The notes under the pieces are model-generated. The model was given only the letters and a program-made list of their open reading frames with translations. It searched no databases and had not been told where the DNA came from. A stretch of DNA of 33,283 nucleotides from Acidomonas methanolica (GTDB lineage Bacteria; Pseudomonadota; Alphaproteobacteria; Acetobacterales; Acetobacteraceae), in contig NZ_SLZN01000029.1 in NCBI RefSeq assembly GCF_004346035.1, forward strand, positions 1-33,283. The letters run 5' to 3'. This document shows, one piece after another, positions 1 through 7,587 of the stretch (the stretch's first letter is position 1; each line of letters opens with the position of its first letter). The translations under genes and the position numbers were made by a program.

Positions 1-1760
1 CGCCGGTAGAAGATGCGGCCGTCCCTGTTGCGCGTAGCGTCGCGCTGTTCGATATGATGCTCGCGGCGCTGGTCCATGGCTTCGCGGACCTGTTGCCCGA
101 AGCCGGTCGGCGCAAGGTCGGCCGTTTCGCCATGGACCAATCGCCGGTCCAGCCATGTCGCGCCGTCCGAACGTATCTGCCTTTGCAGATCAACCGGGGA
201 AAGCACGCGAACGCTGGCCTGCCGGTCGCGGCCGGCATCGTAATCAGCCGCGCGGCTGACCAGATCATCTGGGATGCGCCATTGGTCGGCGTCGATGCGC
301 TCGACGATGCCGGCCCGGCGCAGCGCCTCCAGCCGCCGGACATGGGCATCGATATAGCCCTCATAGTCGCCGCCGGGAACGCGGCCCTCGAATTTCGCCT
401 GCTCCAGATGACGGCTCGGCCGATAGATGCCGTCCTCGGCGATGGCGGTGATGGTGCGGTCGGACGGTCGGGCTGCCGCCTCGGCCGGGCCGATCTGGAC
501 GACGCTGCCGATGCGGGCGTCCTCCAGCCGCTCGGGCGCGATGCCGGCAATGTGGTGTGTGCGGCCGTCGATCCCGTCCACCACGATTGTCAGGTTCTCG
601 CCCAGCTCGTCGGACAGGTGCTTGTCCACGACGCGGCCGACGATGGGCGTCTCGGGCGCTCCGTCATGGATTTGGAAGCTCATGGGATCGCGTTCGCCGC
701 CCTGCGGCCCAAGCGCCTTGTGCATGGTGCGGATAATGTCGCCCCGCTCGCCCAACTCGCGCAAGACCGGTTCCATGTCCTTGCTCAATTCCCAAACACC
801 GGGCGCGTGCTCGGTCGCCAGCCCCATCTTCTCCAGCTTGGCGAGCCTGCGCAGGCGTAGCGTTCGCTCGAACTGCCGCCTCGGCGCTGCCGGCTCGTGG
901 CGCAGGTCGACGAAACGGGCATCGGCTTCCTCGGCCATGGCGCGATCGATGCGGGCGAAACGGTCCTGGTCGATTTCGGCGGACAGCTTGCGGGTCTGCT
1001 CAATCTCGGTAACGGGGCCGAGTTCCAGACTGGCAAGCTCGCTGGCGCGCTCGCGCAGGCCGTTGGCGAGATAGTCGCCGTTGATGACTAGATCCCCGCC
1101 CGTATCATCGCGGCCGTTGACGATGACATGCACATGGGGATGGCCGGTGTTGTAGTGATTGACGGCAACCCAATCCAGCTTCGTGCCGAGGTCGCCTTCC
1201 ACCTGTTTCATGAAATCGCGGGTGTAGGCCGTGAGGTCCGACAGCTCCGCGCCATCCTCGGGCGAGACGATGAATCTGAATTGATGGCGGTCATCCTGAC
1301 CACGATCAAGGAAGGCGTCGCCATCGGCGCGGTCTTCATGCGCCGAATAGAGCTGGCCGCGTTCGCCGTCGCGCGAGGTTCCGTCACGCTGGACATAGCG
1401 CAGATGCGCGCGGGCACGGCCGCCCTTCCATGCGGCCCGGACGCTGCGCTGCTTGACGATCACGCGGCGGCTGCCCGGCTGGCGATGATGCCAGTTGCCG
1501 GATATGTTCCGGGCGCGCACGAAGCTCGCGCCCCGGCCGCGCTTCACGCCCTTGCCGCTGGCGGCCATGGCGCGAGACCGCCCCGGCGATGACGGGCGCG
1601 CGGATGACGGCATGGAAGGATCGCGTGAGGCTGCCGCCTGATGCTGGCGGGTGATCTTCCTGACCTGCGTGAAAAAGCTCTTGGTCTTGCCGGCCTTCGG
1701 CGTGTCGGATCGGATGCGGCCGGGCTTCGGACGGAAGCGGTTTTCGTCGTCGGCGCTCAA
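1..1760 (-). CDS. Relaxase/mobilization nuclease with DUF3363 (3' end outside window)
   Basis: Nicks DNA at oriT and pilots the strand during conjugation or mobilisation. The minus frame is open from 1760 to the window edge (586 codons) and so runs off the sequence. The protein begins with a basic leader (RFRPKPGRIRSDTPKAG), typical of ICE relaxases of the DUF3363 family. It then carries HVHVIVNGRDD, the histidine-rich metal site of VirD2-like relaxases, in the context NHYNTGHPHVHVIVNG. The C-terminal part (GPVTEIEQTRKLSAEIDQDRFARIDR, then LGERGDIIRTMHKAL and the IVGRVVDKHLSDELGE stretch) matches my memory of DUF3363. I chose the TTG start at 1760-1758 because GGAG lies 8 bases upstream and the protein then begins as in the family; no better ATG is in frame. 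It is the last backbone gene seen, downstream of the lytic transglycosylase on the same strand. Confidence 0.9.
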   Translation of the reverse strand, partial: MSADDENRFRPKPGRIRSDTPKAGKTKSFFTQVRKITRQHQAAASRDPSMPSSARPSSPGRSRAMAASGKGVKRGRGASFVRARNISGNWHHRQPGSRRVIVKQRSVRAAWKGGRARAHLRYVQRDGTSRDGERGQLYSAHEDRADGDAFLDRGQDDRHQFRFIVSPEDGAELSDLTAYTRDFMKQVEGDLGTKLDWVAVNHYNTGHPHVHVIVNGRDDTGGDLVINGDYLANGLRERASELASLELGPVTEIEQTRKLSAEIDQDRFARIDRAMAEEADARFVDLRHEPAAPRRQFERTLRLRRLAKLEKMGLATEHAPGVWELSKDMEPVLRELGERGDIIRTMHKALGPQGGERDPMSFQIHDGAPETPIVGRVVDKHLSDELGENLTIVVDGIDGRTHHIAGIAPERLEDARIGSVVQIGPAEAAARPSDRTITAIAEDGIYRPSRHLEQAKFEGRVPGGDYEGYIDAHVRRLEALRRAGIVERIDADQWRIPDDLVSRAADYDAGRDRQASVRVLSPVDLQRQIRSDGATWLDRRLVHGETADLAPTGFGQQVREAMDQRREHHIEQRDATRNRDGRIFYR

Positions 1761-2073
1761 GGGCGCGACTCCAGCCCAAACCGCCGAAAAACGGCCGATC
1801 TGCGCCTATGGTGCCGCTCGAAACCCTGCAAAGCCAAGGCTTTGCGCAAAATCGCGGCACGCGGCCCCTCAAAACCATGGTGCCGGAACCGGCCACCTAA
1901 CCAGTGTGCAGACAACAACAATTTCCAGAAGCGGCCCCATATGGTGCCGTCTTCTTTAATCTTGCCCTCCGCCCTTTCTGCCTTTTCTGCCTCTCCCGCC
2001 GGGAATCCTGCCGGGCGCAAACCTGCCCGACCGGATGCCGAAACCAAAGCCGCCGAGCGCGGGAACGCCCCCC
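1761..2073. other. Intergenic region with candidate oriT/regulatory repeats
   Basis: No credible gene lies in this 313-bp stretch between the relaxase start and the transglycosylase stop. It contains a perfect inverted repeat GCAAAGCC-AA-GGCTTTGC (1828-1845), a second near-perfect one around 1879-1897 (GGTGCCGG-AA-CCGGCCACC), and the 9-mer ATGGTGCCG three times in direct orientation (1808, 1877, 1941). A position just upstream of a relaxase gene plus inverted repeats suits an origin of transfer or a binding site for the relaxase or its regulators. Assignment as oriT is inference. Confidence 0.35.
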
Positions 2074-3006
2074 TCATGGCGTTCCCCCGTCGCTGGCGCT
2101 CGCCACGAAAATGCTGCCGTCCTGCGGCTCCGCACGGGCGGGGTCGCGCGCCGGAACGGCAGTGCGGCCGTCGCCGGATTGCACCTCGGACGGCGGCGCG
2201 GCGGCAGCCCGCGTGTCGTCCGGGCGCATGACGAACAGCGGTGCCTCGCGCCAATCGGGTGGCGGTGCCGGTGGTTGCAACGGCGCATCCGATGGAGCTG
2301 CGCCGCCAAGGATCGGGGCGAGCGCGGCGACATAGGCGCGTGTCTCGGCGGGAAGCTGGCGGCCGGTCGCGCGGTGCTCGTCATAGCGGCCGGGGCCGGC
2401 GTTATAGGCCGCAAGCATCGCGCCGACATTGCCGTAGCGGTCGAACATCTCGCGCAGATAGGCCGTGCCTGCCATGATGTTGTCGCGCGGGTCATATGGA
2501 TCACGGCCGAGGCCATGGCGGACGCGCAGGCCCGCCCATGTGTCGGGCATCACCTGCATCAATCCCATCGCGCCGGCCGACGAAACCGCGCGCACGTCAC
2601 CCGCGCTTTCGGCGCGCAGCACGGCACGAATCCAGTGCTCGGGGATGCCGAACCGCTGCGACGCCTCGACGATGTGCGCCGCATAGGGATGGGCGGCGGC
2701 CGGGCGCTCGACAGGCACGGATTGCGCGACGGCGACGCCCGATCCGATGCAGACGGAAAGCGCGCCCGCCAGCAGTAGGACGACATAATGCCAAGCCGGC
2801 CTGTCTCCGCTTCGCCGCCAGCCTGCCAGCGTGCTCGCTGCGGTCAAGGGCAAGGCGCAAGCGCCGGCCGATGGCCGCCCCTGACCTTCGCTGCGCGCGC
2901 CGGCCGTCTGGTCGCCGAGCGGGACGAAGGAATGAGACGGCTTTTCCGCGAACAAAGGGATGCCGATCTTTGACCGGATGGCGGGCCGGACGCGCGCGGC
3001 CTTCAT
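2074..3006 (-). CDS. Lytic transglycosylase (conjugation-associated, SLT family)
   Basis: Cuts peptidoglycan so that the conjugation apparatus can cross the wall. 310 residues: a basic, low-complexity N-terminus, a membrane segment at about 72-94 (WHYVVLLLAGALSVCIGSG), then a Slt domain with catalytic Glu133 in RAESAGD, the GAMGLMQVMPDTW motif (146-157) and AYNAGPGRYDEH (200-211). The tail after about 220 is proline- and alanine-rich. I chose ATG 3006 because it overlaps the DUF736 stop as ATGA (translational coupling); the unusually long region before the membrane segment means a later TTG start is possible. The gene sits in the usual place between DUF736 and the relaxase. Confidence 0.87.
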   Translation of the reverse strand: MKAARVRPAIRSKIGIPLFAEKPSHSFVPLGDQTAGARSEGQGRPSAGACALPLTAASTLAGWRRSGDRPAWHYVVLLLAGALSVCIGSGVAVAQSVPVERPAAAHPYAAHIVEASQRFGIPEHWIRAVLRAESAGDVRAVSSAGAMGLMQVMPDTWAGLRVRHGLGRDPYDPRDNIMAGTAYLREMFDRYGNVGAMLAAYNAGPGRYDEHRATGRQLPAETRAYVAALAPILGGAAPSDAPLQPPAPPPDWREAPLFVMRPDDTRAAAAPPSEVQSGDGRTAVPARDPARAEPQDGSIFVASASDGGTP

Positions 3007-3338
3007 TCCTCGTCCTCGACTTTCCGGGGGGGCTTCCAACGCAGCGTCCAGACCGAAGGATTGTCGTTGGACTGGAACAGTTTGGCGCGGATCGGGAACG
3101 GGAAGATCGGTCCCTCCAATCGCATCGACACGAACTCGCCAGCGTTCTCGCTGGAGTCTTTCCATGCCAGGCCGGCGTCCGGGCCGTCCTCGCTATCGAG
3201 GCGCACGCGATAGTCGGGCGCGTTCTTCACGTCGCTCGGCTTGGCCGGGACGATGAACAGCTTTTCGTGGAGGCCGAACGAATGAAGCTCCCCCGCATAG
3301 CCGCTTTCGGTGCGGGTGAAGGTGCCTATCTCTGCCAT
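3003..3338 (-). CDS. DUF736 family protein
   Basis: 111 residues, beginning MAEIGTFTRTESGYAGELHSFGLHEKLFIVPA, which is the standard start of DUF736 proteins found beside relaxases in alphaproteobacterial ICEs and plasmids. The function is not established; members are small, soluble and predicted mostly beta. ATG 3338 is preceded by AGGAGA at 5 bases spacing, which settles the start; an upstream in-frame extension to 3419 has no support. Its stop overlaps the transglycosylase start by 4 bases. It ends in an acidic tail (KVEDEE). Confidence 0.88.
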   Translation of the reverse strand: MAEIGTFTRTESGYAGELHSFGLHEKLFIVPAKPSDVKNAPDYRVRLDSEDGPDAGLAWKDSSENAGEFVSMRLEGPIFPFPIRAKLFQSNDNPSVWTLRWKPPRKVEDEE

Positions 3339-3372
3339 GGAAATCTCCTGTGGTTGGTTCTCGGGGGGTGGT

Positions 3373-3918
3373 TCAGTGGGTCGGCGCGCGCCAATCGTAG
3401 CGGCCGACGCCTTCCTCATCGGTCCAGAGCGGGACCGCCCGGCCGATGACGGAAGCTGCGGGGATGGGTCCGAAATACCGGCCGTCGAGGCTGTCGCGGA
3501 CTTCCCAATTCATGAGGAAAAGCTGGCCGTCACCGATGACGCGGCAGCCCTGCCAGACGGGCAGATCGCGGCCGAGGCTGTCGCGCTCCAGCGCCTCGCC
3601 CATCTCGATCCCGTCAACCGTGATCGTGCGGCCGGCGCGGCAAACCCGCTGTCCGGGCAGGCCCAAGACGCGCTTCAAGAGCGGGGCGCCGCGCGTTATA
3701 TAACCGCGCTCGACCATGAAGGCGGCGAGCGGTTCGGGTGGCATGATGGCGACCAACTCGGGCACGTCGAGCGCGTCGGCCGGCTCGACCGTGTAGAAGC
3801 CGATGGGCGCGCTGGCGGTGGCGTTCCATATGAGTCTCGTCGGCGTCTCGACCGCGCTGGCAGTTGCGATGCCGAGCACCGCCAACGCCGTCACCGTGAG
3901 GGTGCGGCGGCGCGTCAC
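3373..3918 (-). CDS. traF: TraF-like S26 signal peptidase of the conjugation system
   Basis: A membrane peptidase of the S26C (TraF) group, which in related transfer systems processes and cyclises the pilin. 181 residues: a short cytoplasmic RRR stretch, one membrane helix at about 6-23, the catalytic serine in SAPIGFY (Ser36) and the catalytic lysine in LLKRVLGLPGQ (Lys82), followed by the box LERDSLGRDLPVW and the C-terminal YFGPIPAASVIGRAVPLW. GTG 3918 is chosen because it overlaps the DUF2840 stop (GTGA) and puts the membrane helix at the N-terminus; the reading frame extends further upstream without sense. Confidence 0.88.
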   Translation of the reverse strand: MTRRRTLTVTALAVLGIATASAVETPTRLIWNATASAPIGFYTVEPADALDVPELVAIMPPEPLAAFMVERGYITRGAPLLKRVLGLPGQRVCRAGRTITVDGIEMGEALERDSLGRDLPVWQGCRVIGDGQLFLMNWEVRDSLDGRYFGPIPAASVIGRAVPLWTDEEGVGRYDWRAPTH

Positions 3919-4433
3919 GCGTCGATCCTTCGGCGATGAAGCCAAGCGGCATGTCGCTCGGGCGTGTAGGCGTGGGGCTCCAGATTGGCGGTCAAACGGT
4001 TGTGGACGTGTCGCCAATGCTCCGGCGAGGCGTCGGCCGGATCGAGGCCGAGGGCTTCCACGGCGTCGATGGCGGCAAGCCCGCGCTGCACCTTCGGCCA
4101 GCTATCGAGGCGCAACAGGATTTCGCCGCCGGGGCGGATGAAGGGCAATGTCTGGAATGGCTCGCCGCGCCCGATTGCCCGCACAACATCGAGCCGGGAA
4201 ACGACCGTGCCGTGCTCGCCTTTCGCCCATCGAACGAAGGCAAAGACGCTGCCCGGCGCGAAGCCGACGACGCTGCGGCGGCGGTCGATGATCTGCTCGT
4301 AGCTCTTGCGGCCAAAGCGTATCCAGTGCTCGACCTTGCGTTTGTCGAAAGTCAGCTCGACCAATGTGGTGAAGGGCGCAGGCCCGTCCGGCAGCGGACG
4401 GCCGTGCGCGCTGCGATGGGCGCGACGGGTCAT
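3915..4433 (-). CDS. DUF2840 family protein
   Basis: 172 residues. The stretch TLVELTFDKRKVEHWIRFGRKSYEQIIDRRRSVVGFAPGSVFAFVRWAKGEHGT is characteristic of DUF2840, a family of unknown function encoded between ParA/RepA and TraF in ICEs of this type. There are no membrane segments or enzyme motifs. It overlaps traF by 4 bases. In related elements a parA gene stands just upstream; here only about 60 bases separate it from the end of repA. Confidence 0.82.
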   Translation of the reverse strand: MTRRAHRSAHGRPLPDGPAPFTTLVELTFDKRKVEHWIRFGRKSYEQIIDRRRSVVGFAPGSVFAFVRWAKGEHGTVVSRLDVVRAIGRGEPFQTLPFIRPGGEILLRLDSWPKVQRGLAAIDAVEALGLDPADASPEHWRHVHNRLTANLEPHAYTPERHAAWLHRRRIDA

Positions 4434-4494
4434 TGTGCGTCTCCGGCGATGTGCTGGTGGGGATTGCGCGCGTGCGCTGCTTCAACGGCGTGCA

Positions 4495-5571
4495 TCATGG
4501 CTCGCCGTTTCCAGCAGAACCGGCACCACGCTTCGCCTGCGCGCGCGTCAAAGAAAAAGAGTTAGATTCTCTGTTAGATAAGTTAGCGGTCGGATTCCGC
4601 TTTTCAGGCCAAAGCGTTAGTTGCGGTTCGTGCGCCTGATCTGCCGATAGTGATGCGCCTGATGTGCCGATACCCCGTGCGCCTGATCTGCCGATGGCAT
4701 TAACAGGGTTATCAACAGTGCCTGTTGACGAATTATCGGGGCGGATGCGCAGCAGCTCGCGGCCGTCCTCCCGCTCAATCTGGAGGCGGTAGCCGGGGAG
4801 TTGCTGGCGGGCCGCGATCCGGCGCAGGTCGAGCGCAAAGTCGGACGGCCGGGCGAGGCTGCCGGATTTCTGATGAAGGTGCGCGACCTCGAAAATCCAG
4901 CCGTGGCGCTGGTGCCCGGCGTGCTTTCTGGCGACGCGGTAAAGCCATCGCTCGATGCCGCCAGTCAGCCGGAAATAGGCCGGGTCGATGGTCAGGACCA
5001 GCGAACGGTCGATGACGCTGTTGTAGAACCATTCGGGCAGGACGAACTCCATGCCCTCGACGCGGCCGGCGCGCGTTGTCATTTCCTCCCACTCGTTGAT
5101 CCAAGAGAATTGCCGGCGACGCCAATGCGGGCCGTTGCGGATCGTGGTTGCGATGACAGTGGATTGCAGCCGCGCCAGCGCAGCTTTCAGAAGCCGGTAT
5201 TGGTGATTGCCGGTCGGGCGTCCTATTGCCCGCAACAGGTGGTAGGGCGTGAACCGGACGAAGCGCGAAGTCGTGAGGCCGTTGTTCTCGGCCGCAACGA
5301 TCTGCGAGGCCGCCCATATCAGGACATCGGCGTCCCATATGGTCGCCATACCATGCTCGGGCATCCCGAACACCTGAACCTCTATGTCGGCGGCCTTGTA
5401 GAGTATCGGCTTGGTTCGCGGGGTCTTCGCCAGCGAGAAAAACGGCCGTTCCATCAAGTCGCGCTGGTCGCGCGGCGGCGCATCGCCCGTTGCGACGACG
5501 AAGGGGTCCAGGCGACTGCGCTCACTGTCCCCGGTCGGCTGCACGGGTTCGTGATCGTCCTCGCGCAGCAT
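4495..5571 (-). CDS. repA: Replication initiator RepA
   Basis: 358 residues. The core (RPFFSLAKTPRTKPILYKAADIEVQVFGMPEHGMATIWDADVLIWAASQI, then FTPYHLLRAIGRPTGNHQYRLLKAALARLQST and the IERWLYRVARKHAGHQ segment) matches the Rep family called replication initiator protein A in proteobacterial ICEs and plasmids, which carries tandem winged-helix folds. It would allow plasmid-like replication of the excised circle. ATG 5571 immediately follows the stop of the AlpA-like gene, so the two are co-translated. The C-terminal third is low in complexity and is encoded over three iteron-like repeats (see the repeat entry), giving IGRSGARGIGTSGASLSADQAH. Confidence 0.88.
   Translation of the reverse strand: MLREDDHEPVQPTGDSERSRLDPFVVATGDAPPRDQRDLMERPFFSLAKTPRTKPILYKAADIEVQVFGMPEHGMATIWDADVLIWAASQIVAAENNGLTTSRFVRFTPYHLLRAIGRPTGNHQYRLLKAALARLQSTVIATTIRNGPHWRRRQFSWINEWEEMTTRAGRVEGMEFVLPEWFYNSVIDRSLVLTIDPAYFRLTGGIERWLYRVARKHAGHQRHGWIFEVAHLHQKSGSLARPSDFALDLRRIAARQQLPGYRLQIEREDGRELLRIRPDNSSTGTVDNPVNAIGRSGARGIGTSGASLSADQAHEPQLTLWPEKRNPTANLSNRESNSFSLTRAQAKRGAGSAGNGEP
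4631..4696. repeat. Three iteron-like direct repeats inside the 3' part of repA
   Basis: The 19-mer TGCGCCTGATCTGCCGATA occurs at 4631-4649, with one change at 4654-4672 (TGCGCCTGATGTGCCGATA), and again at 4678-4696 (last base G). Spacing is 23 and 24 bp, about two helical turns. Such arrays are binding sites for Rep proteins; their position inside repA suggests the origin or an autoregulation/handcuffing site. The binding role is inferred. Confidence 0.6.
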
Positions 5572-5841
5572 CTAGCACTCACCCCATTCTTCAGGGGTGA
5601 GCGGACGCGCCGGAAAGACCGTGCCGGCGGTCTTGTCGCGGGTGGATTTGCGCTGGCCCGCCGCGCTCCAGTCTTCCAGATCGCGGACGGTGTAGAGGAC
5701 GCGGCCGCCGACCTTGCGATAGGTCGGGCCGGTGCCGTAGGTGCGATGTTTCTCAAGGGTGCGGATGGATATTCCGAGGAAGCGCGCGGCTTCCTTGGTG
5801 CGCAACAGGCGCGGCGGCAGGCCCGCAAGCGGGTTGGGCAT
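5572..5841 (-). CDS. AlpA/MerR-like helix-turn-helix DNA-binding protein
   Basis: 89 residues with a winged helix-turn-helix of the excisionase/AlpA type: LLRTKEAARFLGISIRTLEKHRTYGTGPTYRKVGGRVLYTVRDLEDW (about residues 12-58). It likely regulates the repA transfer operon or excision. Its stop directly abuts the repA start, so the pair forms an operon transcribed leftward from the 5842-6303 region. Confidence 0.85.
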   Translation of the reverse strand: MPNPLAGLPPRLLRTKEAARFLGISIRTLEKHRTYGTGPTYRKVGGRVLYTVRDLEDWSAAGQRKSTRDKTAGTVFPARPLTPEEWGEC

Positions 5842-6303
5842 GGATCACCTCCAGTCGGGAATGGGCTGCCGGGGGCGGCAGCGGACTGTGGCGAACCATG
5901 GCGAGGGATCGGCGGCGCGTAGCGTGCCGCATTTGCGCCTATGCGCTGGCGGCACCCCTTTCGGGGCGGTGCGCGGCCCATAGATGAGGAATTTCAGCGG
6001 CTCGTCGCCGGCCACGCCGAAAAGCCGGAGACATTCCCGCGCGGTTCGGTTAAGAATCGCAGCGGAGCAGACGCGCTGCTCTGGGGCGTCGAAACCCCTC
6101 ACGAATGGCTGGTGCTGGCCAGAACGGCACCAACTCCTTGACCTTATGGTCGGGGAGCCTGTGGCGTATACAACAGGCTTTCCGAGCTAAAGGCCATGGG
6201 GCCGTTTCGTGACGGTTTCGAACTCCCCGATCACCAAGAGTCAGAGAGAATCGTTTGCGGGGGCGCACCGCAGACAAAGCTCTCTCGGATACGGGGAATG
6301 ACT
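5842..6303. other. Divergent regulatory region of the ICE backbone
   Basis: About 460 bp between the leftward AlpA-repA operon and a rightward DUF2285-like gene. I see no convincing gene; the short frames on both strands lack recognisable motifs. A perfect hairpin, AGCCTGT-10 nt-ACAGGCT, lies at 6156-6179. The region must hold promoters for both directions, but no strong -35/-10 pair stands out. Confidence 0.4.
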
Positions 6304-6591
6304 ATGCGGGTTCCCGTCGAACTCGATCCCGATGTGGATGACGAAGCGCCGACCGGCGATGCCATAACCGTCTATGATGAACGGCATTTCGTGACCTATC
6401 TGCGTTTGCTGGACGCGAAAGCCGAGGGCGCGGACTGGAAGGAAGTCGCGCAGATCGTGCTGCACCGTGATCCGGCCGCCGATGAACTTCGCACCCGCCG
6501 CTGCTGGCAAAGCCATCTCGAACGCGCGCAATGGCTATCGCGTGAAGGCTACCGAAAGATTCTGGAGCAGGCGGCAGCCAATAGGGCGTGA
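6304..6591 (+). CDS. DUF2285-like small DNA-binding protein
   Basis: 95 residues, acidic at the N-terminus, with the block YDERHFVTYLRLLDAKAEGADWKEVAQIVLHRDPAADELRTRRCWQSHLERAQWLSREGYRKIL. This is the short form of the DUF2285 (now RovC-type DNA-binding) family that sits opposite AlpA in these ICEs. Of two nearby ATGs (6298 and 6304), 6304 is preferred because GGGGA ends 6 bases upstream of it but directly abuts 6298. It is the only backbone gene on the plus strand here and probably regulates transfer genes. Confidence 0.75.
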   Translation: MRVPVELDPDVDDEAPTGDAITVYDERHFVTYLRLLDAKAEGADWKEVAQIVLHRDPAADELRTRRCWQSHLERAQWLSREGYRKILEQAAANRA

Positions 6592-6609
6592 GGTCGATGG
6601 TCGTGCCCA

Positions 6610-7239
6610 TCAACGCTTATCGGGCTTGATCGGATAGTGGAGCAGAAGGCGATAGCCCCCGCGCATCATCTTGATGCCATGCGCGACCAGGCGGCGAGCC
6701 TTGTTCTTGCGCGGGTCGTTCTCGAAGTCCTCCTTGGTGCCTTGAAAGCCGAACAGGACTTCGGCGATGGTGCGATAGCTCTCCCCGCGCAGCCGGGCGT
6801 CAAGCGCGCGCAGGGACAGAATATGCCATTGCCGGAGCTGGGCGGGAACGGCACGAAAGTCGGGACCGGGCGCGCGGCCGTTGAGGGACCGCCAAAGACG
6901 GCGTGCGGCGTGCGCGCGCAACTCAAGAAAGGCATCCATCGGCAGCGTGATGGCGTAGAACGCGGCGGCGTCCGGCACCGCCTCGGGCAGCCAGAATTGA
7001 TGCGAGACGCCATCCACCTGCCAGATGCCGTGCCAGCCATCGGCGGCGCGGCGCAGGTCAAGGCCATCGAGATGCGCCAGCGTCAATATTGGTCCGATGT
7101 CGTCGTGCTTGTGATCGACTGGTGACAACGTCACAGCTTGCGGTTGAAGGCGCGGACTCCAGATCGGCGATTGCCTGTCATGCGGCTCGTCGGGATCGCA
7201 CGGGAAATCGCAGACCCCAGCGATGCGCGAACGCTTCAA
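6610..7239 (-). CDS. DUF2285 (RovC-type) regulator
   Basis: Up to 209 residues. The C-terminal part LRQWHILSLRALDARLRGESYRTIAEVLFGFQGTKEDFENDPRKNKARRLVAHGIKMMRGGYRLLLHYP is the DUF2285/RovC DNA-binding domain; the middle (AAFYAITLPMDAFLELRAHAARRLWRSLNG) is also family-typical. The start is uncertain: the frame opens with TTG 7239 inside the upstream DUF6499 gene, in another frame. Homologues in which the DUF6499 part continues directly into PDRPxDRQxxxWxP are known to me, so the two frames may be one gene broken by a frameshift near 7180-7240, or a coupled overlapping pair. Confidence 0.75.
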   Translation of the reverse strand: MKRSRIAGVCDFPCDPDEPHDRQSPIWSPRLQPQAVTLSPVDHKHDDIGPILTLAHLDGLDLRRAADGWHGIWQVDGVSHQFWLPEAVPDAAAFYAITLPMDAFLELRAHAARRLWRSLNGRAPGPDFRAVPAQLRQWHILSLRALDARLRGESYRTIAEVLFGFQGTKEDFENDPRKNKARRLVAHGIKMMRGGYRLLLHYPIKPDKR

Positions 7240-7393
7240 GGTCGCGGGCGACCGGTTGTCCGTTCAACGCGATGGTCTGGCATTCCTGCCGATATTCGTC
7301 GTTGCGGCGCAGGTATTCCCAAGCGAAACCAGCGGCAGGGATGTGCTTTGTGTGCCCGTATGCCGCCGGAGATCGCCAATCGATGCTGAGCAT
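7178..7393 (-). CDS. DUF6499 (transcriptional regulator-like) protein
   Basis: 71 residues: MLSIDWRSPAAY, then GFAWEYLRRNDEYRQEC and AFAHRWGLRF, the signature of DUF6499 proteins, called 'transcriptional regulator domain' in ICE annotation. ATG 7393 follows a good GGAGG at 8 bases. It overlaps the downstream DUF2285 frame by 62 bases. The last residues (PVRSRRAA) look like out-of-frame reading of PCDPDEPHDRQ, which the other frame encodes. Confidence 0.72.
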   Translation of the reverse strand: MLSIDWRSPAAYGHTKHIPAAGFAWEYLRRNDEYRQECQTIALNGQPVARDLEAFAHRWGLRFPVRSRRAA

Positions 7394-7467
7394 GGCGTCA
7401 CCTCCCCAAGCCGGGACGCTGGGCAGCGCCCGGCAAAGAGAGGTTCAAGGATCACAGGAAATATAGA

Positions 7468-7497
7468 AGCCGCTCAAAGCAGATACCTTGAGCGGCT
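7468..7497 (-). terminator. Strong hairpin, probable terminator of ardA
   Basis: AGCCGCTCAA, a 10-nt loop, TTGAGCGGCT: a perfect 10-bp stem between the ardA stop and the DUF6499 gene. On the minus strand it is followed by TTCTATATTTCC, on the plus strand a T-run appears about 10 bases later. It would separate ardA from the regulator operon. Confidence 0.6.
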
Positions 7498-7587
7498 AAC
7501 CCGATCATTTTTGGTGTTTTCTGCTTGGCGATGGCCTGTGATTTCGCGATGCCTGCCCGTATGAGCACGGACTGGCCAGTCATGTTC

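Noticed and set aside
54..860. Long plus-strand frames over the relaxase (also 427-1074 and 1128-1592)
   Set aside because: They are antisense to an open minus frame with clear relaxase motifs and have only GC-driven composition.
4631..4696. CRISPR-like array
   Set aside because: Only three copies with 4-5 nt spacers inside repA; iterons fit better. No other regularly spaced repeats were seen.
6298..6303. ATG 6298 as start of the DUF2285-like gene
   Set aside because: The Shine-Dalgarno-like GGGGA would touch the start codon; ATG 6304 has normal spacing.
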